Part shown: positions 37,557 to 47,859 of the stretch, one piece after another | How positions within the stretch are numbered: the stretch's first letter is position 1 | Layout: each line of letters opens with the position of its first letter | Assembly: GCF_018598175.1 (NCBI RefSeq) | Contig: NZ_JAHESE010000033.1 | Location: forward strand, 1-64,000 | Origin: Dawidia cretensis | Lineage (GTDB): Bacteria > Bacteroidota > Bacteroidia > Cytophagales > Cyclobacteriaceae | DNA: 64,000 nt | Reading direction: 5' to 3' | Position numbers and translations under genes: made by a program | The notes under the pieces: model-generated | Seen by the model: the letters and a program-made list of their open reading frames with translations, nothing else | Told to the model about the DNA's origin: nothing | The model's database searches: none

Positions 37557-37966
37557 ACTTTTCGGGTATAGTAACTCCACCCGGCACAGGTGACGCACCC
37601 ACGCTTCGGTGCTTAACACCTGCACCCAGAATCCGCATATTTCCGACGAAGTCAAGGTCGTTTAAACAAAATTAAAATTAATATTACCTGGTGCATCCGC
37701 CCTAACCCATCCACAACCCTCCGTTACCACTCACTGCCTATTGCAAACGATGCAGCAAATATCCGCATTACCTCCCTGTTTACTCCCAATAAACAAATTT
37801 CTCCCTTTATCTATACCCGCCTCGTTCCGCATGAACAGAACATGAAGTTTCTTCAGTCGATTCAGAGAATTGTTAAAAATACCTTAATCTCTTCCAGATA
37901 CTACGTCTCCCTGAGAATCTCATTTTTGCGCATCGAAAATTACACACATCTCACATCTCCCCAAGT
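37557..37966. promoter_or_regulatory. Upstream region of the giant phosphatase gene
   Basis: 410 bp without a gene. An AT-rich block (37670-37700) and several T runs around 37800-37930 make it a likely promoter region. No phosphate-box pattern could be fixed by eye. Confidence 0.35.
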
Positions 37967-40900
37967 ATGAAAAGAATGATGATCTGGACCCTGTTGCTGT
38001 TTGCATGGATGACCTCCATGACGGCGATGGGTCAGGTGCTGCCAGGCGACTCCATCGTCTTCGGCCCGATGTTCAGTCCGGTCTACCACGACTCTGTGCG
38101 AGTTTGGGTAGTCACCAAATCGAACACGGGCGTAGGCGACGCCATTACGCTGGAAGTGACCGGAACGGCCCCGGGGGCCCCGTTGGAGGGAACAGTATAT
38201 AACAGCGATGACCGGTTGGGGTATAACCTCCGGTCGTTTGTGTATCCGAAGCTGACGCAGGGCGCCACGTACACCGCGGTGATCAAGCGCAACGGGACGC
38301 GCGCGAAGGGTCGAACAGCGACCATCCGCAACACCTCCGAGCAGCTCTCCGACTTCGAGTTCCTGACCGGTGGTTGCGGACGGATCTATGACCTGCGCCG
38401 CTGCATAGACCGGCCGGAAGCACAGACACACGTCAACGGCGATCCGGCGATGTATAACCGCATGGCGGGCGAAGGAAGTGACCTGATGATCTGGACAGGC
38501 GACGCAACGTACCTGCTGGGCTTACAGCACGCCATGGGGCAATGTCCCGACGGCATCGACGACTGGGCCAATAAAGATATGGCCTTTGCACGGTATGCAT
38601 TCTACCGTACCTTCCACGACTCGCTGACGCGCGCCATGCCGCAGCTGGCCATTACCGACAACCACGATACTGGCCCCAACGAATTCAATAAGACCTTGCC
38701 CACACTGGGCGAGATGAAAGAGATCTTTATGGACTGGTGGCCCAACCCGCACTATGGACGTACCAAAGAAGGGCAGGGACTTTTTTCGTCGTATGTATAT
38801 AAAGACGTCGAGTACTTCCTGCTCGATAACCGCAGCTACCGCGACGGCGTCGGGCAGCACCTCGGCCCCGAACAGCTGGCATGGCTGAAACAAGCACTGC
38901 TGAATTCAAAGGCCACCTTTAAAGTACTGATCAACGGTACCCCGTCTTTTGCAAAGCATTGGGGCGGTCGGAACTTCTCCGTCACCCAACAAGCCACCGA
39001 ACTCATCGCGTATATTCAAGAGAAGAATATCGACGGTGTATTGTGTTTCAGCGCGGACATTCACGAGCAGGAATTTTACGGTCGCTACGGCGATGTAAAA
39101 TATCCGCTGTTCGACATGATCTCCGGCAACCTGAACTCCGACATCGGTAACGGTCAGCATACCATTGATTACACGAGTGACCGCATTCTGCGCGGTGTTA
39201 AACAAACATACCTGCGTGTCAATGTGTATGGCGAAGCAAACGACCGTCGCATGAAGATCGAGTATGTAAACGTGCTAGGGCAGCCGTATTTCACCAGCGT
39301 CATTCACGCCGACATGTTAAAGAGTGTGGATGCCGACACCCGCAAGCTGTTCCTGAGCTTTGCCGGCGTGCTGAAAGATTCTTCAACCTATGATCACAAC
39401 GTACAGGGCACCGGCATTTCGTACGGCACGGATAAAAATGGAGTCGCCGGCCGGGCGCTGCAATTCAGCGGGGGTTCGTCGTTACAACTGACACACACGA
39501 GCGTGCTCGATCTGCACGACCGTCCGTTTACCGTAGGGTATTGGGTGAACCCATCGCAGTTTGGCACCACTGGATCGACACTGATCTCCACCGGCGGCAA
39601 CACCGGTGTGACGTTGGGCTTTGATAAAGATGGTTATCCCCAGTACACCGACCTGTCATCAAAGAAACAATATACCGGCACGCAAAAGTTGCTGGTCAAT
39701 CGCTGGGCACACATGCTGTGGCAATACGATAACGTAAAACGCCAGCTGTCGCTTTATTACAATGGTCAGTTGGTCCAGCAATGGTCCAACGTCGATCCGT
39801 CTGTAGCATCGGCCGCCGCGTGGATGCTGGGCAATGATGCAAACAACCGTCACTTTATCGGTTTACTCGATGAGGTGAGCGTGTATGGTAAGCTGGTATC
39901 CGACAACACCGTAAAAGATCTGGCGGATTTTGTCAGTACCCGGGGCAACGTGATAAAGCTCGGCGGTTCTTCGACCACTACATTACCGGAAGAAGTTATT
40001 GGCGCCGCCATGAAGGGCGACTTTACACTGGAGTTCTGGGGCAAGCTGAATGCCGACCCGGGCGACAACACCAAGATCGTCGCGAGCAATGGCCGCCTGC
40101 CCAACAACAATACAACCGGCATCGGCTTTGAATATCCCAGCTCGAACAAGCTCAACGTCACACTGGGGAACAACACCGGCGGCTGGCAGACAGGCCTGCA
40201 AGACAAAGGCGCTGCCTGGAACATCGGCGAATGGAACCACATCGCACTGTCGTATGCCGGCGGCAAATGGACCTACTATGTCAACGGCGAAAAGGCTGGC
40301 GAAGTAACGTCGCCGTATACGCCCAACCCCAAGGGTCTGGGCATCGGCCACAGCCCGTCGTATACCGGCGGCGGCACACAGTCCGAGCTGGACGAGTTCC
40401 GCATCTGGAGCCGCGCCCTGCCGCAAGACAGCATTCGCAAATACATGTTTCACACCCTGACGGGAAAAGAACAAGGACTTGAAATTTACTATGACTTCTC
40501 GGAGGCAACGGGCACTACCGTCGCGAGCAAAGGGAACATTGCGTATACACTTCCGCTGGTGGGCTCATCGTTGACGGCGGGCACATCGCCTGTCGCCGAG
40601 CTGGCGCCGGACTACCGGCAGTCGGTTACGGGTTATTGGAGCAAAGGCGTGCTCAAGTCCAACGGAGGCTTTGCGCTGACCGAGCCGATCACGTCCTATA
40701 CCAGCAACCTGGTAGTGGGTAAACAAGTTGATACGGGCATGCTGCCGACAGCAAAAGAAAGCCAGACGTACTACCTGGCCGGCGGCTGGCAGCTTGAACC
40801 GCAGAACTATCCGTTTGGCAATTTTACAATCGACCTGGACGAGAGCCTGTTGAAGGCGGACTCGATCCGTCGTATTGCCCGCGAATATTTCTGGATGCAG

Positions 40901-43900
40901 AAAGATGAAGCGGGGGCGTTCTCCGTTGTGAACGAAGGCAGCTTTGACGGCCGCACAGTGACATTCCGGAACACCGTGCTGGAAGAAGGTGTATATTACC
41001 TGGGTTGGAAAGCCGACACCACCGCGCTGTTCGACCGTGGAGGGAACGTGTCGTTCCTCGGCGGCCACTCGGCCCAGATCCCGTTTGCAGACATCAACCC
41101 GGTGTTTGCCGGCGAGTTTACACTCGAGCTGTGGGTGCGTGTCGGGAAGGCACCTGCCGCCGGGGGCAACGTGCCGCTGGTCTCCAACCACGGCCGGATC
41201 AATAACAACACCTCCGGCATGGTGATCGAATATAACAGCAATAAAATTGTTTCGGCTTCTTTCGGTACAAATACCGCCGACTGGAACAAGATCGATACCG
41301 GTACGCCCCTGAACCTCGACGAGTGGAACCATCTTGCTGTGACCGTGTCGCCGGGCGGTAAGACCGCCAGGATGTACGTCAACGGCGTGCTGGTCGGTAC
41401 AAAAGCGTTCAATACGTTTGCAACCAACACAAACTGGAACTTCGGCCTCTCGCATAGTGTCAACTATAAGAGCGAGGCCGTGTCCATGATGGACGAAGTC
41501 CGCGTGTGGAACCGCGTGAAGACCGAAGCCGAGATCCGGGAGCAGATGCACCTGAGCGTATCGGACGAAGATCCTTCGCTGATCTATAACTACACCGCCG
41601 ATCAGGTCGACAAAGGCTACCTGATCAACCGCGGTGTAAAGAAAGACAGCATTGCCTATACGAAGGCGAACATCGTCGATGCGACCAGCCCGGTCGTAAC
41701 CGACATAGCACCGCTATACAGTAAATACATCACGGGCAACTGGAGCCGTCAGAATACAACCACGAACGGTCTGTACCTGAAGGATGCCATCAAGAGCCCG
41801 GCAGACAACGTGGTCGTCGGCAGAGACCGTAACAATGGCCTGGCCACCATCGGTAGCGACGCAAACCACTACTATGTAAAAGGCGGTTGGTTGCTCAACG
41901 CGCAGAACATCGAGCGCGCTACGGCATTGATCGACCTGGCGGCTGTCTTTCACCGTCCTGACTCGGTGACGGCGCTGGCAAAATCGTTCTACCTGATACA
42001 AGGTGATCCGGAAGGCAAACACGAGATTGTCGCAACCGGTGAACGCACGGGCAACCTGGTCGAGTTTACAGACCTGGCCCTGGACTTTGGTGTGTATTAC
42101 CTGGGATATGAAACCGACATGGACGGCATCATTGGCAAGCAGGGCGGTGCCCTGGACCTGGCCGCCGGTCACAATGTGTCGATTCCGTATGCGGATGTCA
42201 ACAACGCTCTGTCGGGTGAGTTCACGATCGAGGTATGGGCGAAGCTGAACGCTGATCCTGCCGAGTACGGCAAACTGATCGGCTTCAGCAGCAGCCGCGA
42301 CAGCTACTTTGCCGGTTTTGAATTTGAGTTCCGCGGCAACAATGCGCTGCAGACGATCCTCGGTAAAGGTCAGAATGGCGGCTGGAATACCATCAGCTCG
42401 ACCACACCCTGGAACGTCGGCGAGTGGAACCACGCCGCCGTGACTGTGACACCGAACAAATACTTCCGGTTCTATATCAACGGTGAGCTGATCGACAGCG
42501 TTGCCACCGGTACGTTCCAACCCAATGCCTATAATATGGCGTTTGCGACGAACCTGTTCAACAACAGCGAAAGCCTGGTAACGATCGACGAGTTCCGCAT
42601 TTGGAATAAAGCGAAGACACAAGCGGAGATCCGCCGGCAAATGCACCAGACCTTGCCGCCAGGCGAGAACAACCTGGTGTACCACTTTAGCTTCGATCAG
42701 GCAACCGGTCAGAACATCATCAACACCGGTTCGCAAGGCGGTTCAATACCATACGCAAAGGCTTCCCTGGTTCCGGCCACTACCCCGGTAGGAACGTTCA
42801 CCGCGCCGTATAACGAAGCTGTATCGGCGAGCTGGAGCCTGAAGAATGCCGACATCAATGGTCTATTGCTGAAAGACCGTGTGACCGACTACTATAGCAA
42901 CCTGGTGGCGGGCCGCGAAGCCAACAACCAGATCATTCCGGTGCCCAATACAACGGACACGGTATACCTGAAAGGCGGCTGGCAAGTAAGGCCGCTGAAC
43001 CTGACGCGTGCCACGGTGAAGATCGACCTGAGCAAACTTGTTGCAAACCCCAACACGATCGCTGCGAAAGCCACGAAGTTCCTGCTTCTGCAAGGTGACA
43101 TGGCCGCAAAGCCGACCATCGCTGCCGAGGGCACCTTCAACGGCAAGGAAGTGGAGTTTGCGTCGGTGACATTACAGGAGGAGATCTACCATCTGGCCTG
43201 GAAAGTAGGCGCTGCGGCACCGGTGTCGGCAGAGTACCAGGTAAATACCGGTAACGACGATGCCGAGCAGGACATTGCTTCGGGTAAAATGAACCTCACC
43301 AGCAGCGACATCGAGTTTACCAAAGATGCTGCGAGCGATCAGCTGATCGGCGTCCGCTTCAACGGTATCAACATCCCGCAAGGATCGGTGATCGAGCACG
43401 CCTACCTGCAGTTCGTGGTGGACGAAGTGAACACAACCGGCCAGCCGAATATTTTGATCGGCATCGAAGATACCGACAGCCCGAACGAGATGAGCAGTTT
43501 CGACTTCGATGTCTATCACCGCATCCAATTCCTCGGTGACACGATCGTCTGGCAGCCCGGTCCATTTGCCAACGTCGGCGACGCGGGAGCAGGCCAACGC
43601 ACCCCCGATCTGGCGGAGCTGTTGAACGAGATCGTCAGCCGCCCAAACTGGAAAGAAGGCAACTCGGTACTGTTTACCCTGATCGACCCGGCCGCCCGCG
43701 CCATCAAAGGCTATACGGCGAACACCGACAAGCGTGTAGCGCAGGCGTATGAGAACAACCCGGCCAACGCGCCGCGCCTGATCGTGACCTACGTCATTCC
43801 CGATCGTTATTACAACGGTACATTCCCGGTGGCTAAAAGCGCCTCGTGGAAATATGACGACAGCGGCGCGGACCTGACAAGCGCCGACTGGAAGTCGCTG

Positions 43901-46714
43901 GACTACAACGACGCTGCCTGGCACTATGGCAATGCCATCCTTGGCTACGGCGACGGCAACGAAAGCACAACGTTGAACTTTGGTAGCGACGCGCAGAACA
44001 AACGTACGACGTACTACCTGCGTCATATCTTCGAAGTAAAAGATCGCACGGAGTACGACTCTCTGCTCTTCGATGTGCTGCGCGACGACGGCGCGATTGT
44101 ATATGTGAACGGCACCGAAGCTTTCCGCACCAACATGCCGGAAGGCCCCGTGGCCTACAACACATTCGCCTCGGCGACGGTGAACGATGCCGACGAGCGC
44201 GCATACTATCGCTATAAGACAAAGAACCTGCTGCGCAACGGCACGAACGTGATCGCCGTAGCGCTGCACCAGGCTTCGGCCAGCAGCTCGGACCTGAGCT
44301 TTGACCTGGCGGTAGGCTTTACCGAACCGCCGCTACCGACAGCAACGTATCCCCTGGTGAAGGAGTCACTCTGGCGCTACCTGGACAACGGTATCAGCCT
44401 GGACGCTGTAGCCTGGAAAGACACCACGTATACCGACGACCGCGCATGGGCCATCGGTCAGGGCGCCCTCGGCTATGGCGACCCCGTGAAAACGACCATC
44501 TCCTACGGTCCCGACGGCGGTAACAAGTATATCACGACCTACTTCCGCCGCGATATCATGGTCGATACCTCGACCCTTGCCGACGAGGTCGAGATCGGCA
44601 TGCGCCGCGACGACGGAGCACTGGTATACATCAACGGCGTGGAAGTGATCCGTGACAACATGCCCGAAGGCGCGATCAACGCGCAGACATTCTCGTCTAC
44701 GATCGTAGACGGTGCTGCAGAGACTACCTATTATACCTTTCGGTTGCCGAAGACCGTCTTCCGCAACGGCCGCAACCAGCTGGCGGCAGAGATCCATAAC
44801 CGCGACGGCAGCAGCTCCGACCTGGGCTTTGACCTGTACCTCAAAGATGCACCATCCGTGAACCCACCGGTACAATGTACCGACGATCACATTGCCTGCT
44901 TCACGTCGATCCACCCGACGGGACAGACCACAAAGATGATCATCCCGGAGCAACACCGCTTCCAGCTGATCTTCAAGCAAGGCACCCCGTTTACGAAGGG
45001 TAGCGGCACCGTACCGGGCAACCACGACTTTACTGCTTATGTGCCGATCAACGGCAGTAGCGCATTAGGGCACCTGTCCGTGAACCACGAGAACACCCCC
45101 GGTGGTGTCTCGATCGTTGACCTGCACCTCGACAAGGTCAATAGCCTGTGGGTGGTAGATACGACGCAAGCCGTAGACCTGTATAACAACGCCCTGGTGA
45201 CAACAACCCGTAACTGCTCCGGTGGTATTACGCCCTGGGGTACCGTGATCACGTGCGAGGAAAGCCTCGACGGTGGCGATGTAAACGGCGATGGCTACAA
45301 CGATGTAGGATGGGCCGTGGAAATCGACCCGGTCACCTCGAAAGTGAAAGACTACGATGGCGACGGCAAACAAGATAAGCTGTGGGCCCTGGGCCGCATG
45401 AACCACGAAAACGTGGTGGTACACGCCGACGGCAAGACGGTATATTACGGCGAAGACGGTGGTACACACTGCGTGTATAAGTTCGTCGCCGACGTGGCCG
45501 GCAACCTCACCGCCGGTACACTGTATGTACTGAAGCTCGATCAACCGCTGTCGAACAACGACCCTACCGGTAGTACAGCAGTTTGGGTGAAAGTGCCGAA
45601 CGCGACCAAAGACGATCGCAACAACACCATCAGCCTGGCATCTTCGCTGGGAGGTACAAACTTTGATGGGGTAGAAGATGTGGAGATCGGCCCGATCGAC
45701 GGCAAGATCTACTTCACGTCAAAAGGCAAAGGCCGCGTGTACCGCTTCCGTGACGGCGGAACCGTAAGCGAGTTCGAAACTTTCGTAGGCGGCACTTCTT
45801 ATAACATCAATACCAAAGAAGGTGTAGTAACCGAAGCCTGGGGTGGCGGTAACGACAACCTGACCTTCGACGACAAAGGCAACCTGTGGGTGCTGCAAGA
45901 CGGCGACAACTACTACATCTGGGTAGTACGTCCCGACCACACGCAGTCCAACCCGAAAGTAGCGCTGTTCGCGTCGATGCCGGCCGGTTCGGAGCCTACG
46001 GGCCTGACCTTCTCGCCCGACTTCAAGTATGGCTTCTTCTCTGTACAACACCCGAACGGCAACAACGCCGCACAACCCGATGCGACCGGCAACGATGTGA
46101 CGTTTGATGCTTCGGCAACGGTGATCTTTGCATTGAACGCCGACCTGGGCGCACAGCCGCCGGTAGCCGACTTCTCGGCAGACCGCGTGAAGATCAAACC
46201 AGGCGAAAGTATAACATTCACCGACCTGAGCACACACGCTGCCACCGCATGGGCGTGGACATTCGAGGGTGGTACGCCGGCTACTTCGATCGAAACGTCG
46301 CCCGTAGTGACCTACGCCACCCCGGGTATATATGACGTAACACTCGTGACTATCAACGCCACAGGCGCCAGCGTCCCCATAACGAAAGCCGACTATATCG
46401 TGGTGGAGAAAGAAGCGGATCCGGTAACAGGTTTGCCGGAAGGACCTGGCAACAGCCACGTGCTGGTGTTCCCGAACCCGTCACACGGCATGATCACCGT
46501 GCGGTTGAGCTTAGCCGGTGGCGAAGACCTCGCCCTGGAGTTGTTCGACCTGATGGGCCGCAAGCTGACCACACTCGCTACCGGCAAGGGCAAGCGCGGT
46601 GAGCAGACGCTGACGTATGATCTGCATGCCGTGGTACCGGCGAGCCAGATGGTCATCCTCAAAGTGAAGATCGACGAAAGCGAAAGCCAGTATAAAATTC
46701 AAGTGTTAAAATAG
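37967..46714 (+). CDS. Giant T9SS protein with PhoD-like and PhoX-like phosphatase domains
   Basis: 2,915 residues with a signal peptide (cleavage near MGQ). Residues about 25-445 form a PhoD-like metallophosphatase: GCGRIYD, GDATY (Asp179), DNHDTGPNE and SADIHEQEF. Three LamG-plus-sandwich units follow (about 1,100 bp each, period visible from FTLEFW, FTLELW, FTIEVW), after an extra LamG at about 460-655. Next are a DNRLRE-like domain (about 1755-1944) and two sandwich modules (WKYDDSG and WRYLDNG). Residues about 2300-2724 are PhoX/DUF839-like, with VITCEES (Cys2430, Glu2431, Glu2432) and GRMNHENVVVH. A PKD domain and T9SS tail (VFPNPSHG) end the chain. It should act outside the cell on phosphate esters. 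Confidence 0.9.
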   Translation: MKRMMIWTLLLFAWMTSMTAMGQVLPGDSIVFGPMFSPVYHDSVRVWVVTKSNTGVGDAITLEVTGTAPGAPLEGTVYNSDDRLGYNLRSFVYPKLTQGATYTAVIKRNGTRAKGRTATIRNTSEQLSDFEFLTGGCGRIYDLRRCIDRPEAQTHVNGDPAMYNRMAGEGSDLMIWTGDATYLLGLQHAMGQCPDGIDDWANKDMAFARYAFYRTFHDSLTRAMPQLAITDNHDTGPNEFNKTLPTLGEMKEIFMDWWPNPHYGRTKEGQGLFSSYVYKDVEYFLLDNRSYRDGVGQHLGPEQLAWLKQALLNSKATFKVLINGTPSFAKHWGGRNFSVTQQATELIAYIQEKNIDGVLCFSADIHEQEFYGRYGDVKYPLFDMISGNLNSDIGNGQHTIDYTSDRILRGVKQTYLRVNVYGEANDRRMKIEYVNVLGQPYFTSVIHADMLKSVDADTRKLFLSFAGVLKDSSTYDHNVQGTGISYGTDKNGVAGRALQFSGGSSLQLTHTSVLDLHDRPFTVGYWVNPSQFGTTGSTLISTGGNTGVTLGFDKDGYPQYTDLSSKKQYTGTQKLLVNRWAHMLWQYDNVKRQLSLYYNGQLVQQWSNVDPSVASAAAWMLGNDANNRHFIGLLDEVSVYGKLVSDNTVKDLADFVSTRGNVIKLGGSSTTTLPEEVIGAAMKGDFTLEFWGKLNADPGDNTKIVASNGRLPNNNTTGIGFEYPSSNKLNVTLGNNTGGWQTGLQDKGAAWNIGEWNHIALSYAGGKWTYYVNGEKAGEVTSPYTPNPKGLGIGHSPSYTGGGTQSELDEFRIWSRALPQDSIRKYMFHTLTGKEQGLEIYYDFSEATGTTVASKGNIAYTLPLVGSSLTAGTSPVAELAPDYRQSVTGYWSKGVLKSNGGFALTEPITSYTSNLVVGKQVDTGMLPTAKESQTYYLAGGWQLEPQNYPFGNFTIDLDESLLKADSIRRIAREYFWMQKDEAGAFSVVNEGSFDGRTVTFRNTVLEEGVYYLGWKADTTALFDRGGNVSFLGGHSAQIPFADINPVFAGEFTLELWVRVGKAPAAGGNVPLVSNHGRINNNTSGMVIEYNSNKIVSASFGTNTADWNKIDTGTPLNLDEWNHLAVTVSPGGKTARMYVNGVLVGTKAFNTFATNTNWNFGLSHSVNYKSEAVSMMDEVRVWNRVKTEAEIREQMHLSVSDEDPSLIYNYTADQVDKGYLINRGVKKDSIAYTKANIVDATSPVVTDIAPLYSKYITGNWSRQNTTTNGLYLKDAIKSPADNVVVGRDRNNGLATIGSDANHYYVKGGWLLNAQNIERATALIDLAAVFHRPDSVTALAKSFYLIQGDPEGKHEIVATGERTGNLVEFTDLALDFGVYYLGYETDMDGIIGKQGGALDLAAGHNVSIPYADVNNALSGEFTIEVWAKLNADPAEYGKLIGFSSSRDSYFAGFEFEFRGNNALQTILGKGQNGGWNTISSTTPWNVGEWNHAAVTVTPNKYFRFYINGELIDSVATGTFQPNAYNMAFATNLFNNSESLVTIDEFRIWNKAKTQAEIRRQMHQTLPPGENNLVYHFSFDQATGQNIINTGSQGGSIPYAKASLVPATTPVGTFTAPYNEAVSASWSLKNADINGLLLKDRVTDYYSNLVAGREANNQIIPVPNTTDTVYLKGGWQVRPLNLTRATVKIDLSKLVANPNTIAAKATKFLLLQGDMAAKPTIAAEGTFNGKEVEFASVTLQEEIYHLAWKVGAAAPVSAEYQVNTGNDDAEQDIASGKMNLTSSDIEFTKDAASDQLIGVRFNGINIPQGSVIEHAYLQFVVDEVNTTGQPNILIGIEDTDSPNEMSSFDFDVYHRIQFLGDTIVWQPGPFANVGDAGAGQRTPDLAELLNEIVSRPNWKEGNSVLFTLIDPAARAIKGYTANTDKRVAQAYENNPANAPRLIVTYVIPDRYYNGTFPVAKSASWKYDDSGADLTSADWKSLDYNDAAWHYGNAILGYGDGNESTTLNFGSDAQNKRTTYYLRHIFEVKDRTEYDSLLFDVLRDDGAIVYVNGTEAFRTNMPEGPVAYNTFASATVNDADERAYYRYKTKNLLRNGTNVIAVALHQASASSSDLSFDLAVGFTEPPLPTATYPLVKESLWRYLDNGISLDAVAWKDTTYTDDRAWAIGQGALGYGDPVKTTISYGPDGGNKYITTYFRRDIMVDTSTLADEVEIGMRRDDGALVYINGVEVIRDNMPEGAINAQTFSSTIVDGAAETTYYTFRLPKTVFRNGRNQLAAEIHNRDGSSSDLGFDLYLKDAPSVNPPVQCTDDHIACFTSIHPTGQTTKMIIPEQHRFQLIFKQGTPFTKGSGTVPGNHDFTAYVPINGSSALGHLSVNHENTPGGVSIVDLHLDKVNSLWVVDTTQAVDLYNNALVTTTRNCSGGITPWGTVITCEESLDGGDVNGDGYNDVGWAVEIDPVTSKVKDYDGDGKQDKLWALGRMNHENVVVHADGKTVYYGEDGGTHCVYKFVADVAGNLTAGTLYVLKLDQPLSNNDPTGSTAVWVKVPNATKDDRNNTISLASSLGGTNFDGVEDVEIGPIDGKIYFTSKGKGRVYRFRDGGTVSEFETFVGGTSYNINTKEGVVTEAWGGGNDNLTFDDKGNLWVLQDGDNYYIWVVRPDHTQSNPKVALFASMPAGSEPTGLTFSPDFKYGFFSVQHPNGNNAAQPDATGNDVTFDASATVIFALNADLGAQPPVADFSADRVKIKPGESITFTDLSTHAATAWAWTFEGGTPATSIETSPVVTYATPGIYDVTLVTINATGASVPITKADYIVVEKEADPVTGLPEGPGNSHVLVFPNPSHGMITVRLSLAGGEDLALELFDLMGRKLTTLATGKGKRGEQTLTYDLHAVVPASQMVILKVKIDESESQYKIQVLK

Positions 46715-46735
46715 TTTGTGTAACGCAATGGCAGA

Positions 46736-46763
46736 GCGTCCGGGTGAAAGCCCGGGCGCTTTT
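46736..46763 (+). terminator. Terminator after the giant phosphatase gene
   Basis: A 9-bp stem (46736-46744 with 46751-46759, one G-T pair) with a TGAAAG loop, then TTTT. Confidence 0.85.
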
Positions 46764-46782
46764 ACTGTTGTAAAGCGATGCC

Positions 46783-47691
46783 ATGAAAAAGTGCCTGATC
46801 CTGTCTGTCCTGGTAGCGACGATGTATACCGCCCGTGCGCAACATGCCAACCCGCTGGAAGCGCCGGTATATTATGCCGTACAGGATGCGCTTGCCAAAG
46901 ACGCCGCGGCCACCCAATTGAACCTGCGCGATCAGTCACTCTTCTCGGTGCCATCGGATCTTGCGCGGTTGACCAACCTCCGGTTTCTGAACGTCATGCG
47001 CAATCACTTCGAGACCTGGGATGAAGACATCTTTGCGTTGTCACGCCTGGAAGTACTGAACATCCGGAACAACAAACTCAGAGCAGTCCCCCCGGACATT
47101 GCCTCCCTGTCGAAACTCGTAAAGCTCGATGCCGCCGCCAACAGCATCATCGTTATCCCCGAAGAGATCGGACGCTTACAAGACCTGCGCTTCCTGCATT
47201 TATCACTAAACGCACTGACGTCGATTCCTGCGTCGATCGGGGAGTGCCGGGAGTTAGAGGTCCTGGAGCTGGCACACAACCAGCTAAGCCACGTACCGGC
47301 AACGCTTCGCGAGTTGAAACACCTGAAGCAACTACAGCTAGGCTATAATCAGCTGAATGAGTTCGATCCTGCCTGGGGCCGCTTCAAAAGCCTGGAACAG
47401 TTGAACCTGGAATATAATTATTTACAGCGGCTAACGCCGGATGTCAAAGGCCTGCGGCAATTAAAGACGTTGATCCTGACGCACAATAAGCTGGCCAGCC
47501 TGCCGGATGAGATTACAGCCCTGACGTCGCTGGAGCTGCTGGTGTTGTCTGACAATAAATTAGAATATCTGCCGAAGGAGATAGGCAAGTTGAAAAAACT
47601 AAAGACGCTGATCGCCGTCAACAACCGCTTTGGTCCCTCGGAGCAGGGGCGCATTAGAAAGGCACTGCCGGGTTGTGAGGTATATTTTTAG
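46783..47691 (+). CDS. Exported leucine-rich-repeat protein
   Basis: 302 residues with a signal peptide (cleavage near ARAQ). From about residue 40 there are about ten LRRs of 22-23 residues with the pattern LxxLxLxxNxLxxLPxxI, closing with a short capping helix. These repeats make a curved scaffold that binds proteins or glycans. It starts only about 20 bp after the upstream terminator and has its own weak leader. No catalytic domain and no T9SS tail, so it is probably periplasmic or outer-membrane associated. Function unknown. Confidence 0.88.
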   Translation: MKKCLILSVLVATMYTARAQHANPLEAPVYYAVQDALAKDAAATQLNLRDQSLFSVPSDLARLTNLRFLNVMRNHFETWDEDIFALSRLEVLNIRNNKLRAVPPDIASLSKLVKLDAAANSIIVIPEEIGRLQDLRFLHLSLNALTSIPASIGECRELEVLELAHNQLSHVPATLRELKHLKQLQLGYNQLNEFDPAWGRFKSLEQLNLEYNYLQRLTPDVKGLRQLKTLILTHNKLASLPDEITALTSLELLVLSDNKLEYLPKEIGKLKKLKTLIAVNNRFGPSEQGRIRKALPGCEVYF

Positions 47692-47721
47692 TAATTAACG
47701 AAAAAAGGAGAACGATACGGG

Positions 47722-47795
47722 TTGCTGGCGCAAGTCAGAGGCCGTCGGCGCCTGGCGAGTCTCCGCCCGAGACGGGGCTAAGACTCGCCAGACGC
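47722..47795. repeat. Long-stem palindromic element (copy B)
   Basis: CTGGCGAGTCT (47752-47762) pairs with 47781-47791, and GCG/CGC (47748-47750 with 47793-47795) extend the stem with one mismatch. Upstream, TTGCTGGCGCAAGT (47722-47735) is the reverse complement of a 14-nt word at 26845-26858. It lies between convergent genes. A likely REP-type or terminator-associated repeat. Confidence 0.45.
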
Positions 47796-47859
47796 TATGG
47801 CCAGGCACTATACAACTACCGAGGGCCTACCAATTACCCTACTTTTTCTGTGATATGTT

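Noticed and set aside
40565-41551. Long minus-strand frame inside the giant gene
   Set aside because: Shadow caused by codon bias; the plus-strand gene is continuous and domain-rich here.
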